Positions 1-7,978 of a DNA stretch of 35,991 nt are shown piece after piece. The notes beneath the pieces were generated by a model. The model did no database searches, had not been told where the DNA came from, and was given only the letters and a program-made list of their open reading frames with translations. The stretch covers positions 1 to 35,991 of the forward strand of contig CABIVQ010000035.1 of the NCBI GenBank assembly GCA_902362365.1, in the 5' to 3' direction. Every line of letters begins with the position of its first letter. The stretch's first letter is position 1. The stretch comes from Clostridiaceae bacterium (GTDB lineage Bacteria; Bacillota; Clostridia; Peptostreptococcales; Peptostreptococcaceae). The position numbers and the translations under genes were made by a program.

Positions 1-113
1 CCTTTCATGTAAAGTAGTTTTGTGATTATTATTACTGTAACATGAACATAAACTTGTGAACTATTTTTTTACATATTTTTAGATGTTGCACTTAATATGA
101 TAATTTATCATAT
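1..113. other. Left-edge non-coding stretch
   Basis: This AT-rich stretch lies beyond the terminator of the MATE gene. An ATG on the minus strand (CAT at 6-8) could begin a gene running off the left edge, but no purine-rich ribosome binding site precedes it, so I do not call it. I see nothing else here. Confidence 0.4.
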
Positions 114-140
114 AAAAAAAAGTATCATATTGATACTTTT
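114..140 (-). terminator. Rho-independent terminator after the MATE gene
   Basis: A perfect 10-bp stem (arms 118-127 and 131-140) has a 3-base loop. Read on the minus strand it is followed by a U-tract from the A-run at 114-120. It sits about 100 bases after the stop of the MATE gene and would end the acetyltransferase-MATE transcript. Confidence 0.8.
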
Positions 141-240
141 AAATAGTAAATTTATAAATTTAATTTTAACTTTCACTAAAAATGATAACTGAATTCTATT
201 TGACCGATTTAATTTTTCCTTTTACTTATTGCATGCCGTA

Positions 241-1629
241 TTACAAGTCATCTCCTTGTATTCGATCACATCTATCACCCTCTACTTTTTTTAGATAAAT
301 ACTATATACTATTAATAATACACAATTTGATATTGGCATTGCTAGAAATATACCTATTTTAGGTGAGATATTCATAATATCGTATTTTGTAAATATTATA
401 GGGAGTATAATTGTTAGTGGTATAAGTAGTAATCCCTGTCTTATTAACTCTAATTTACTAGCACTATTTTCTTCACCGGATACCTGCATAAATGTTATAA
501 AGGTATAAATTATTCCTATAAAAGGAAAACCTGCAAGTACTATTCTAATTATCGGTACAGAAAGGCTTATAAGCTCTAAATCTCTAGTAAAAATACCTAC
601 TATTTCTCTTGAGAATAGATACACTATAGCTGTCACACTTATTGAATATACCAAACTATATTTTATAGTCTTAGATTTAACTATATTTTTTCTCTTTTCA
701 TCCTTACTACCTTGATAATAAGCAATTATAGATTGTATTCCTTGAGCTAATCCTATTAAAGGTAATAATACAATCATGTGTATGTTACTACAAATTGTCC
801 AAGATCCTATATATAAGATGCTTGTATATCTTATTAGAACTTTATTAATAACAAATCCACTCAGACTGTTTAATGCTTGCATTAAGAATTGGACAAATCC
901 TATCTTAATCAATGAATATAAAATTTCTTTTACTTCATATTTATTTAATTTGCTCTTTTTAATCCATAATCCTTTTTTGACTAAAAATATAACAGTAAAT
1001 AATAGATAACATACTTCGCTAATTAATGTAGATAAAGCTATTCCTCTTATTCCCATATTCATAATAAAAGTAAAAATCACATTAAATACTATATTTATAA
1101 TTGTCGAAGAAATCACAACTATAATTTCTATCTTTGGATATCCAAATGCTCTTATATTATTAACTAAAGTATATCCAGTAGAACTAAACACATTAAATAT
1201 TATAGCTATATTTAAATACTCTTTCGCAAGAATACCTACTTCACCTGTAGCACCTAGAATATATATCAGTTTATCCTGAACTAATAATATAAACAAAGAT
1301 ATGGCTGTACTAAATATAAAACTAGCATATAAACCTACTTTAAAGGTATTGTTAATCTTTTCCTTATCTTTTTCTCCAAGTCTCTTTGCTATTACTATAC
1401 TTGTAGATACTCCAAATATTAATTGAGCTGCTATTAACAACGATAATACAGGACTTAATATCCCCATAGCTGATAATGCATTATTACTTATAGAACCTAA
1501 ATGTCCTGCAAAAGCTGTATCTATCATTGATGATACTGACTCTAATACTAAGGAGCATATTGTTGGTATAGAAAATAAGAATATTAGCTGTGGTATAGAC
1601 TTCTTTTCAAAAATTTCACCTCTAAACAT
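241..1629 (-). CDS. MATE family multidrug/cation antiporter
   Basis: This encodes a 462-residue membrane protein with about 12 hydrophobic segments and the two-fold repeat of MATE exporters (MatE domain twice). It opens with a short polar stretch, then the family-typical first helix and a D-T-A-F-A-G-H-L-G motif near residue 40. MATE pumps extrude cationic drugs in exchange for Na+ or H+; the substrate cannot be read from sequence. The chosen start is the ATG at 1627-1629, since GGAGG lies about 6 bases upstream; an in-frame start six codons earlier would sit in front of that site. The start overlaps the 3' end of the acetyltransferase gene by 8 bases, so the two are translationally coupled. 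The pairing with a BltD-like acetyltransferase and a MerR regulator suggests that one inducer controls export and acetylation together (inference). Confidence 0.88.
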   Translation of the reverse strand: MFRGEIFEKKSIPQLIFLFSIPTICSLVLESVSSMIDTAFAGHLGSISNNALSAMGILSPVLSLLIAAQLIFGVSTSIVIAKRLGEKDKEKINNTFKVGLYASFIFSTAISLFILLVQDKLIYILGATGEVGILAKEYLNIAIIFNVFSSTGYTLVNNIRAFGYPKIEIIVVISSTIINIVFNVIFTFIMNMGIRGIALSTLISEVCYLLFTVIFLVKKGLWIKKSKLNKYEVKEILYSLIKIGFVQFLMQALNSLSGFVINKVLIRYTSILYIGSWTICSNIHMIVLLPLIGLAQGIQSIIAYYQGSKDEKRKNIVKSKTIKYSLVYSISVTAIVYLFSREIVGIFTRDLELISLSVPIIRIVLAGFPFIGIIYTFITFMQVSGEENSASKLELIRQGLLLIPLTIILPIIFTKYDIMNISPKIGIFLAMPISNCVLLIVYSIYLKKVEGDRCDRIQGDDL

Positions 1630-2095
1630 ATAAATCCTCCATATCATTTAAGTTTATCTCCATTATTTTTTCTCCATTAGTATCTTCTTCCCCATTAAAT
1701 TTAAACCCAATTCTTTCATATAGTTGAATTGCATTTATATTATCATCATAAACACTTAAGTATATCTTTCTATGTCCATATTCTTTATAAAGCCTTTTTA
1801 TTAAAAGCTTCACACTAGCTTTTCCATATCCCTTACCTTGATACTTATCTCCAATCATAATCCTATCTAACCATACTCTACCGAACTCACCTTCATTTAA
1901 AAACAAGCCATACATTGCAAAACCTACTGGAATCTCTCCATCATATATTGCAATTGGTCTCCATAGAGAATATTCTTTTGCTTCCTCTAGGCAATCTTCT
2001 ATAGATTCTATATATCCTATTTGGTCTTTAGATACATGTAATTTTAATACTTCATCATAATTATCTTTATTAATTTTTTTAAAATCTAAATTCAT
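1622..2095 (-). CDS. GNAT family acetyltransferase, BltD/spermidine acetyltransferase-like
   Basis: This 157-residue protein is a single GNAT domain. The acetyl-CoA pyrophosphate loop Q-G-K-G-Y-G is at residues 86-91, and the C-terminal N-A-I-Q-L-Y-E-R-I-G-F motif is typical. The N-terminal pattern (L-H-V-S-x-x-Q-x-x-Y-I-E-S, then W-R-P-I-A-I-Y, V-G-F-A-M-Y-G-L-F, R-V-W-L-D-R) closely resembles, from memory, B. subtilis BltD, which acetylates spermidine and spermine. Length is normal for that family and the protein should be cytosolic. It is preceded by AAGGAG and by a MerR-type promoter at 2137-2167, and overlaps the MATE gene by 8 bases. The polyamine substrate is inferred from family resemblance; another amine is possible. 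Confidence 0.82.
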   Translation of the reverse strand: MNLDFKKINKDNYDEVLKLHVSKDQIGYIESIEDCLEEAKEYSLWRPIAIYDGEIPVGFAMYGLFLNEGEFGRVWLDRIMIGDKYQGKGYGKASVKLLIKRLYKEYGHRKIYLSVYDDNINAIQLYERIGFKFNGEEDTNGEKIMEINLNDMEDLYV

Positions 2096-2136
2096 ACCTA
2101 TTTACTCCTTAATAAAATTCACTTCTTTATATAAAA

Positions 2137-2167
2137 ATAATAAACCTGTGTGTAACACACAGGTCAA
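2137..2167 (-). promoter_or_regulatory. MerR-type promoter/operator for the acetyltransferase-MATE operon
   Basis: On the minus strand a -35 TTGACC (2162-2167) is separated by exactly 19 bases from a -10 TATTAT (2137-2142). The spacer holds a 9-bp inverted repeat (2144-2152 and 2156-2164, 3-base loop). A 19-bp spacer with a dyad inside it is the hallmark of MerR-family activated promoters, where the regulator twists DNA to realign the -10 and -35. It lies between the merR-type gene and the acetyltransferase gene. The repeat could also form a weak RNA hairpin. Confidence 0.75.
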
Positions 2168-2186
2168 TAACAAATTAAAATTAATT

Positions 2187-3002
2187 TTATTTTATAGGTA
2201 TGAATACTTCAAAGTAATCGATAGGAGTTTCATCTTTATATACTGTAAGTAGCATCCTACCGAGAATGGAACCAGCTACATCTATATTATTTTTAGCCAC
2301 AATATCTCTTATATATTGAATCCAATCGTCATAATCATTGTCATCTAAAGATATTACCGTATAGATATATTTATTATTCGATATAGTCTCTAATTTATAG
2401 TGAAGTTTATTCTTTGTTTTAATATCGCAGTCTTCCCTCAATGAAATTCCCCACTTAATCTTTTCATCAGCTTCTTCGTCAAATAATACTCCTTCATCTA
2501 TTAAAAAGGAAAATTTAACATAATCAGCTAAGTATTCATCGAAATCTTTAAGTCCTTCTAAAATTTCTACAAAATCATTAAATTTATTTTCCTTCGTAAT
2601 CTCCACGAAAAAACAGCTTTCTTTTTTTGACTTAAGTTCTATTTTGTTTAAATCATTAGCACATGTTTCTACTGCTAATTTCATTAAACCTAGCCTTTTT
2701 TGGAGTTTTTTAACTTTTTCCATCTCTTCTTGAAGATATATTTCTTTTTCTTTTATTAGTGCTAGTATATCTGAAGGTGATGAATTTCTAACCACTTTAT
2801 TTATTTCATTTAGTGGTAAATTCAATTGTTTAAATAACATTATGTCCATCAGACAGTTTATATCTTCAATTCCATAATATCTATATCCATTTTTATCATC
2901 CTTTTTAGGGCTTAAAAGTCCTATTTTATCATAATGGACCAAGGTATCCCTTGTTATATTAAACAGCTTGCATACCTCTCCTATTAAGTATTTATCTTTC
3001 AT
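2187..3002 (-). CDS. MerR family regulator, BltR/BmrR-like
   Basis: This 271-residue regulator has an N-terminal MerR winged helix (about residues 5-75, with I-G-E-V-C-K-L-F-N-I-T and R-D-T-L-V-H-Y-D-K-I-G-L-L-S-P). A charged coiled-coil linker follows (about 80-125), then a GyrI-like effector-binding domain (about 130-271). This is the layout of BmrR and BltR, which bind hydrophobic cations and activate drug-efflux genes. No metal-binding cysteines of metal-sensing MerR proteins are seen in the linker. The probable target is the dyad promoter directly downstream. In B. subtilis bltR faces away from blt-bltD; here regulator and targets are co-directional, and a MATE pump takes the place of the MFS pump. 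A GAGGG ribosome binding site precedes the ATG. Confidence 0.87.
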   Translation of the reverse strand: MKDKYLIGEVCKLFNITRDTLVHYDKIGLLSPKKDDKNGYRYYGIEDINCLMDIMLFKQLNLPLNEINKVVRNSSPSDILALIKEKEIYLQEEMEKVKKLQKRLGLMKLAVETCANDLNKIELKSKKESCFFVEITKENKFNDFVEILEGLKDFDEYLADYVKFSFLIDEGVLFDEEADEKIKWGISLREDCDIKTKNKLHYKLETISNNKYIYTVISLDDNDYDDWIQYIRDIVAKNNIDVAGSILGRMLLTVYKDETPIDYFEVFIPIK

Positions 3003-3044
3003 TTTTCCCTCTTAATTTTAAGATTTTACTTATATTTTATATAA

Positions 3045-3878
3045 TTAACCTCTTTGACGAGATGTATGATTATCCATAGAATTATTGTTAGTCGGAAGTC
3101 CACAGTTCATTTTTTCATACATAGGCTGGGTTGGAGCTATCCAAACTTTACCTTCACCTGTAAATGTATTTAGGAATCCTTCCCCATTTACCGCTGAACC
3201 AAATAAACTCTTATCTGATTTTGTAACTGAGAAATTAACTCCACTAGTTCTAGCTATTGCAAAGTTTCCATCTACCTTTAACTCTTCCCCTCTAGAAATT
3301 TCACACTCAACTATCTCTTCCTTAGGTACATTACACTCTAAAACGATTATTCCAGTTCCTGATAATTGTACTTGAAAGAACCCTTCTCCTCCTAAAAGAG
3401 TTGAAGATATATTCTTTTGTGCAACACCCTTAATATTTATATCTTCAGAGCAACAGTAAAACATACCTTTATCTACTATAATACTTTCATTCGATAATTC
3501 CATCATTATATAATGCTTATATGATGGTTCTAATAATATTTCACCAGTACCTGAGTATGTTGGTTTTATAGCACTTTCGCTAGTAATTGTTCCTGATACA
3601 GCCTTTTTGAACAAACCTCCAACTCCACCAATATTACTCTTAGATTCTATCTTGCCTTTGTAATAATAAAGCGCTCCTGCCTCAGTTTTTACAGCGCTAT
3701 TATTTAATCTAATTCTTACTTGCTTCATTTTTAATCCTACTTGATTAGCAAAGAATAACCCCATTGCAGTTTCTATTCTTTGAGCTCCTTCTAGATTATT
3801 ATAAGAAATTACTTCAAACTCTACTCCATCATATGTTATGCTATCTATTACTTTTATTTTTTCATCTAATGTACTCAT
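3045..3878 (-). CDS. AIM24 family protein
   Basis: This 277-residue protein matches the AIM24/DUF124 family. It is a beta-rich domain with repeated G-G-x-G and S-G-T-G turns (G-G-V-G-G-L-F-K-K near 85, S-G-T-G-E-I near 110, L-G-G-E-G-F-F-Q-V near 165, G-E-G-K-V-W near 245). The bacterial role is not established; the name comes from a distant yeast mitochondrial protein. No signal peptide or membrane segment is visible. It is followed after 42 bases by the merR-type gene, with no terminator seen between, so read-through is possible. A GGAG site sits ahead of the ATG. Confidence 0.8.
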   Translation of the reverse strand: MSTLDEKIKVIDSITYDGVEFEVISYNNLEGAQRIETAMGLFFANQVGLKMKQVRIRLNNSAVKTEAGALYYYKGKIESKSNIGGVGGLFKKAVSGTITSESAIKPTYSGTGEILLEPSYKHYIMMELSNESIIVDKGMFYCCSEDINIKGVAQKNISSTLLGGEGFFQVQLSGTGIIVLECNVPKEEIVECEISRGEELKVDGNFAIARTSGVNFSVTKSDKSLFGSAVNGEGFLNTFTGEGKVWIAPTQPMYEKMNCGLPTNNNSMDNHTSRQRG

Positions 3879-3974
3879 ATCAATCTCCTTTATTGAAACA
3901 ATTTAATATGTTATATAGCTCCACTCTTTCATTATACTCTTATATTTATTATTTTCATTAAATTTAACTATATT

Positions 3975-4121
3975 TTACTTATGACCTTTTGCTCCAGTAT
4001 AAGTTTTCTCATAAAATCCTGATGAAGTTGATTTCTTTACACTATCTTTAGGGTTAGAAGCATTAATACCAATAATGCCCGGTCGAGTCGTTCTTTCATT
4101 TAATATATTATAATTTGTTTT
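3975..4121 (-). pseudogene. C-terminal remnant of an unidentified gene
   Basis: One minus-strand frame is open from just after a stop at 4122-4124 to a TAA at 3975-3977. It has no usable start codon or ribosome binding site. The translation reads like a genuine protein tail (it includes R-T-T-R-P-G-I-I-G-I-N-A-S-N-P and ends Y-T-G-A-K-G-H-K). I do not recognise the family. It sits in the gap between the AIM24 gene and the broken phosphodiesterase gene, next to two other decayed genes. It could be chance, since the frame is only 48 codons. Confidence 0.35.
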
Positions 4122-4135
4122 TTAGATAATAAATA

Positions 4136-4172
4136 AAAACCACTCTTCTATTTAACTAAAAAGAGTGGTTTT
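4136..4172 (-). terminator. Terminator after the phosphodiesterase remnant
   Basis: A perfect 12-bp stem (4136-4147 with 4161-4172) has a 13-base loop and a U-rich tail on the minus strand. It still stands at the end of the decayed gene and would stop any residual transcription before the AIM24 gene. Confidence 0.8.
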
Positions 4173-4213
4173 AAATATAAACTTAATATTAATTTAACTT
4201 TATTTAAAATTAT

Positions 4214-4858
4214 TTATTTTAAAATATTCATTCCTTCTGCTGTTGGTATTTCAAATCCCATTATATTTGCAAGAGTTGGAGCAACATCAACTAATCTCAA
4301 TTCTTCTATATCCTTATTTTTTTCTATATTTTTACCCTCAATATAGAACGATGCTCTCATATCTTTTAAATTCTCACAATATCCATGTTGAGCTTTTTGC
4401 GCAGTATTACTATCTAAGTACTCACCCACTGCTTCTTCTCTAACTTCGTATCCTGCTTCAGATATTAAAACATAGTCTGCATCAGGGAACCCTTTTCTAA
4501 TTCCCCTAGCCTCTTTACCTGTTATAACTTCATTAACACCACTTTCGTTATCCTCAACAAGTTATTTTAATATACTCTCAACTTTTTCTCTTACTTCTTT
4601 ATTATCTCTATCCTTAAGTCTTATTTGACCTGTTCCTCCAGAACGTTGACACCACACATACAACCGCATTATCGTTAGTTATTCCATGAACTTTTTCTAC
4701 TAATTCTCCAACTAATACGTCTATCCTTTCAAGGTCAGCAATTGCTTCTTTACTATAAACACCTTTTATATGAGCAGTTTCATCATAAGAAGCGAAGTAG
4801 CAAGACATGAAAAATGGCTTTTCATCTAAGTGCTTTTTGATTTTATTTTCAAGTATCC
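4214..4858 (-). pseudogene. Broken alkaline phosphatase/phosphodiesterase family gene (C-terminal part)
   Basis: Minus-strand frames carry pieces of a type I phosphodiesterase/nucleotide pyrophosphatase family enzyme. Reading begins without a start near 4858, passes F-M-S-C-Y-F-A-S-Y-D-E-T-A-H (ending about 4775), and continues to V-V-C-V-V-S near 4660. There the expected metal-binding D-H-G stretch is missing and the frame shifts. The next frame has G-G-T-G-Q-I-R-L-K-D, an in-frame TAA at 4562-4564, then about 115 residues ending with V-A-P-T-L-A-N-I-M-G-F and a normal stop at 4214. So it has an N-terminal truncation, an internal deletion, a frameshift and a nonsense codon. It cannot make an active enzyme. 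Its 5' side is joined directly to a truncated alanine racemase on the other strand. Confidence 0.82.
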
Positions 4859-5793
4859 ATAAAGCAGGTATAACAAAGCCTATTTTATGTATGGGTTATA
4901 CAGATACTGCTAAAATACAGCATGCAATAGATAGTAATATAAGAATTACTGTATATTCTTTAGAAATGGCTATGAAAATAGATGAATTAGCTAAATTAAG
5001 CAATAAAAAAGCTTATGTACATATAAAACTTGATACTGGTATGAGTCGAATAGGTTTCTTAGTTAATGAACAATCTATATCAGACATAAAGAAGATGTTC
5101 ACCTTAGAAAACTTAATAATAGAGGGTATTTATACTCACTTTGCAAAATCAGATGAAGAAAACAAAGAAGCTACTTACGAACAAATAAAAAAATACAATA
5201 GAGTTATAAATTCATTAGAAGAAGATAACTTAAATGTTCCAATAAAGCACGTATCAAATAGTGCTGCAATTTTAGATTTAAGAGAATGTGATTTCAATAT
5301 GGTCAGATTAGGAATATCTTTATATGGTCCTTATCCATCATCTGAAGTTAGTAGAGATATAAAACTAAAAACAGCTTTAGAATTGAAAACTATAGTTAGT
5401 AACATAAAGACTATAGAAAAAGGAACTAGCGTTAGTTATGCTGGAACATATACAGTAGATAAAGATACAAGAATAGTTACATTGCCCGTTGGCTATGCAG
5501 ATGGCTTCCCTAGAACACAAAAAAATCCTCTAGTATTTATAAATGGTAAATTGTTAAATATAGTAGGAAGAATATGCATGGATCAAACTATGGTTGAAAT
5601 TCCAGATAATCTTGAAGTTAATATGGAAGATGAAGCTATCTTAATAGGTGATATAGATGGAATAAGAATAGGTGACATATCAAGTAAGATAGGTACAATA
5701 GACCACGAAATACTTTGTTGTATAACTAAAAGAGTAAACAGAGTGTATATAACAAAAGATAGCAAGTATATAGTTAATAATCTATTAGGTTAA
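4855..5793 (+). pseudogene. alr: N-terminally truncated alanine racemase
   Basis: This is the only plus-strand coding remnant. Homology begins at about 4855-4860 with K-A-G-I-T-K-P-I-L and runs to the natural C-terminus. Kept features are I-K-L-D-T-G-M-S-R-I-G-F, the S-Y-A-G-T-Y motif with the catalytic tyrosine, G-Y-A-D-G-F-P-R, and R-I-C-M-D-Q-T-M. About 70-75 N-terminal residues are missing, including the V-K-A-N-A-Y-G-H-G segment whose lysine binds PLP. The frame opens at an ATG at 4807, but its first 17 codons are antisense to the phosphodiesterase remnant and have no ribosome binding site. Alr converts L- to D-alanine for the cell wall; without the lysine this product cannot do so. The remaining frame is clean, so the damage looks recent. 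Confidence 0.85.
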
Positions 5794-5855
5794 TATATAT
5801 TAATGATTCTATTAGACATACAAAGATAATACTGTAGAATATTGTATATACAAAT

Positions 5856-5883
5856 AAAGGAGCAACCTTAAAGTTGCTCCTTT
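5856..5883. terminator. Bidirectional terminator
   Basis: An 11-bp stem (5856-5866 with 5873-5883) has a 6-base loop. It is flanked by T-rich sequence on the right and A-rich on the left, so it can act both ways. It sits between the converging alanine racemase remnant (+) and the antiporter gene (-). Confidence 0.85.
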
Positions 5884-5928
5884 ATTATTTATTTAGAATA
5901 TAAATAAGTTTAATTGCCCATAAATATT

Positions 5929-7161
5929 TTAATTTATTACCTCATCAAGTCTTTCTTTTTTCTCTAATTTAATTTCTCCTGACATTTTAAAAGCCTGCTT
6001 GGCTAAAAATACAGCGATAATTTCATTTATAACAGCCGCTGCTGCAATAGTACCTTGTATCATAGCAGCATGTTCAGGAACATACGGTGATAATGTACTT
6101 ACTGCTATACCAGTAAATATAAGTGATACACCTGAATGAGGAAGAAGCGAAAGACCTAAGTATTTGCATACATTTTTTTCAGCTTTTGATATTTTTCCAC
6201 CTGTATAAGAACCTACTATTTTGCCTAATCCACGAGATATAATGTATATTGCGGTAAGCAGTCCTGCACCAAATATTAAATTATAATCTAATGGCGCTCC
6301 TAAGTCTAATATAACTAAAACTAATGCTATACCCATTATTGGATTTATATCTTTCATTATCTCATTTAATCTCTCTTCTTCAACCATATTTGCAATAAAA
6401 GCAGCAAATGATATACCAGATAATACTAAATTTATAGATAATATATTTTCATTTATATATACACCAATAGCAACAGTTAAAATAATAAGCGCCGTAACTT
6501 TTAATATAGTCTGCCATTTATTACATTCTTTCTTTAAAACTTTTGCTCCTATTAATCCTGTTATTGCCCCTAAGGCTAATGGTAATACTATCATCATTAA
6601 AATAGCAAATACATTTACACCTTCTCCAGTCATAGATCCTGACACTAAACCTATTACTAGGAAGAATACAATTAATGCAAGTATATCATCTAAGGCAGCA
6701 AGCGGTATTAGCGTTTTTGAAACAGGACCTTGTGCATTATATTCTTTTACTATGGATAAAGATGGTGCAGGTGCTGTAGCGAGTGCAATAGCACCAAATA
6801 CTAATGCTATAGGCATTGGAATATCAGCAAATATAAAGAACGCAACTGAAACAAATATAAACGACGTTATACCTTCAAATAAACATATAATTAATATTTG
6901 TTTACCTGACTTCTTAAGTTCTTTTAGTATTAACTCAGTACCAATTAGCATACCTACAAACACTTCTCCAATATTACTTAAAATATGAAACCACTGTGCA
7001 TCTATTATGCTACTATCCATCCAATTTAACGCATGTGGGCCTATTATCATACCTGTAAGTAACCATCCAAGTATAGCTGGCAAATGAATTTTTGAAACTA
7101 ACTTTCCCATTAACAAGGCTAAAGTTATAAATAAAACCAACAATACAATTCCTTTAATCAA
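5929..7161 (-). CDS. CPA2-type cation:proton antiporter
   Basis: This 410-residue membrane protein is one Na+/H+ exchanger domain of roughly 12-13 helices. It shows the family core G-A-I-A-L-A-T-A-P near 123-131 and L-D-D at 157-159, where the acidic residues bind the ion in NapA/GerN-like proteins. It ends soon after the last helix, so the TrkA-N domain of KefB/KefC potassium systems is absent. It most likely exchanges Na+ or K+ for H+; which ion is unknown. The start is a TTG at 7159-7161 with AGGAGG 8 bases upstream. It follows the TetR gene by 15 bases and is very likely co-transcribed with it, so an unknown ligand of that regulator should control it. Confidence 0.85.
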   Translation of the reverse strand: MIKGIVLLVLFITLALLMGKLVSKIHLPAILGWLLTGMIIGPHALNWMDSSIIDAQWFHILSNIGEVFVGMLIGTELILKELKKSGKQILIICLFEGITSFIFVSVAFFIFADIPMPIALVFGAIALATAPAPSLSIVKEYNAQGPVSKTLIPLAALDDILALIVFFLVIGLVSGSMTGEGVNVFAILMMIVLPLALGAITGLIGAKVLKKECNKWQTILKVTALIILTVAIGVYINENILSINLVLSGISFAAFIANMVEEERLNEIMKDINPIMGIALVLVILDLGAPLDYNLIFGAGLLTAIYIISRGLGKIVGSYTGGKISKAEKNVCKYLGLSLLPHSGVSLIFTGIAVSTLSPYVPEHAAMIQGTIAAAAVINEIIAVFLAKQAFKMSGEIKLEKKERLDEVIN

Positions 7162-7176
7162 TTTAACAACCTCCTT

Positions 7177-7785
7177 TTAGCTATCAATGCCCTCAAATAC
7201 CATTTCTAGCATTATCTTATGATCTTTTCTAAATTCTTCAATCGCTACATCCTTGTCTTTATTTTCTATTTCTTTCATATGTTTTTCTTCTAACTTCTCA
7301 CCTATCATTATAATAAGTTCAAATGCTTTTTCTTTATCAAATCTAGGATTTACATCTATCTTCTTTATTACCTCATGCATAAGAGTATTATTATACTCTT
7401 CAAATTCTTTAGCTAACCTCTTTGCTTCTTCTATATTGTCATTCATTCTTGAGTTTACAATAAGTCTAGAATGTAATGGATTTTCTCTAAAAAACTTAAA
7501 CTTATTATTAAAATATTCGCTAATGTAATCTATACCTTTTTTATTACTACTTTCAATATTTATAGTTATATTTTTTTTGAAATTGTCAATAACATACCTA
7601 AGTACTGTTAAATATAGATTTTCCTTAGTTCCATAATAATGATAAAGTATTCCCTTTGATACCTCGGCCTTTTTACAGATAACATTTGTAGAAGTTGCCT
7701 TATATCCATTCTGTGCAAACTCTTCAAGCGCTACATCAATAATTCTTTCTCTAATACTTATAGATTCAAGTTCTTTTTCTGTCAT
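7177..7785 (-). CDS. TetR family transcriptional regulator
   Basis: This 202-residue regulator has an N-terminal TetR helix-turn-helix at about residues 10-58 (R-E-R-I-I-D-V-A-L-E-E-F-A-Q-N-G-Y, then V-S-K-G-I-L-Y-H-Y-Y-G-T-K-E-N-L-Y). A charged, helical ligand-binding part of unassigned type follows. AAGGAGG lies a few bases ahead of the ATG at 7783-7785. It is the first gene of a two-gene operon with the antiporter. Two palindromes flank its own promoter, so it probably represses itself and the antiporter and is released by a ligand or an ion-stress signal (inference). Confidence 0.88.
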   Translation of the reverse strand: MTEKELESISIRERIIDVALEEFAQNGYKATSTNVICKKAEVSKGILYHYYGTKENLYLTVLRYVIDNFKKNITINIESSNKKGIDYISEYFNNKFKFFRENPLHSRLIVNSRMNDNIEEAKRLAKEFEEYNNTLMHEVIKKIDVNPRFDKEKAFELIIMIGEKLEEKHMKEIENKDKDVAIEEFRKDHKIMLEMVFEGIDS

Positions 7786-7799
7786 AATGTCCTCCTTAA

Positions 7800-7850
7800 T
7801 TGACCAAGTGGTCTATAGTAAATATTACCATCCATTGACCACCTGGTCAA
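7800..7850 (-). promoter_or_regulatory. tetR-antiporter promoter with two palindromic operators
   Basis: Two copies of TTGACCA-N2-TGGTCWA lie at 7800-7815 (one half-site mismatch) and 7835-7850 (perfect 7-bp half-sites), with centres 35 bases apart. On the minus strand the upstream copy contains the -35 TTGACC (7845-7850). A 17-base spacer leads to the -10 TAATAT (7822-7827), and the second copy lies at about +1 and beyond. Repressor on either site would block RNA polymerase. Confidence 0.82.
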
Positions 7851-7978
7851 TATATAGTATGATTTTGTATGAAAATTGATGAGTATATAATGATATTTAA
7901 TGTATATAGAATAAACAAAATTCTAAATAAAAATAATTTAAAATTATATTAGTAAAATTAAATATTTTTTAATTTATA

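Noticed and set aside
1630..1647. Longer N-terminus of the first MATE pump
   Set aside because: The earlier start lies ahead of the GGAGG site, and the extra residues do not belong to the family. The same reasoning rejects upstream TTG/GTG/ATG starts for hemB, hemL, hemA, cobT, cobU, cbiA, the marR-type gene and the cobA-hemD gene.
2137..2167. The inverted repeat as a terminator of the merR-type gene
   Set aside because: It is framed by TTGACC and TATTAT at exactly 19 bases and lies just ahead of the next gene, which fits a MerR operator better. A minor terminator effect is not excluded.
4214..4429. A short intact phosphatase-like gene
   Set aside because: Its frame continues upstream of the ATG as homologous sequence up to a stop at 4562, so the ATG is internal to a larger broken gene.
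4807..5793. A functional short alanine racemase
   Set aside because: The PLP-lysine segment is absent, the first codons are antisense to another gene's remnant, and no ribosome binding site precedes the ATG.
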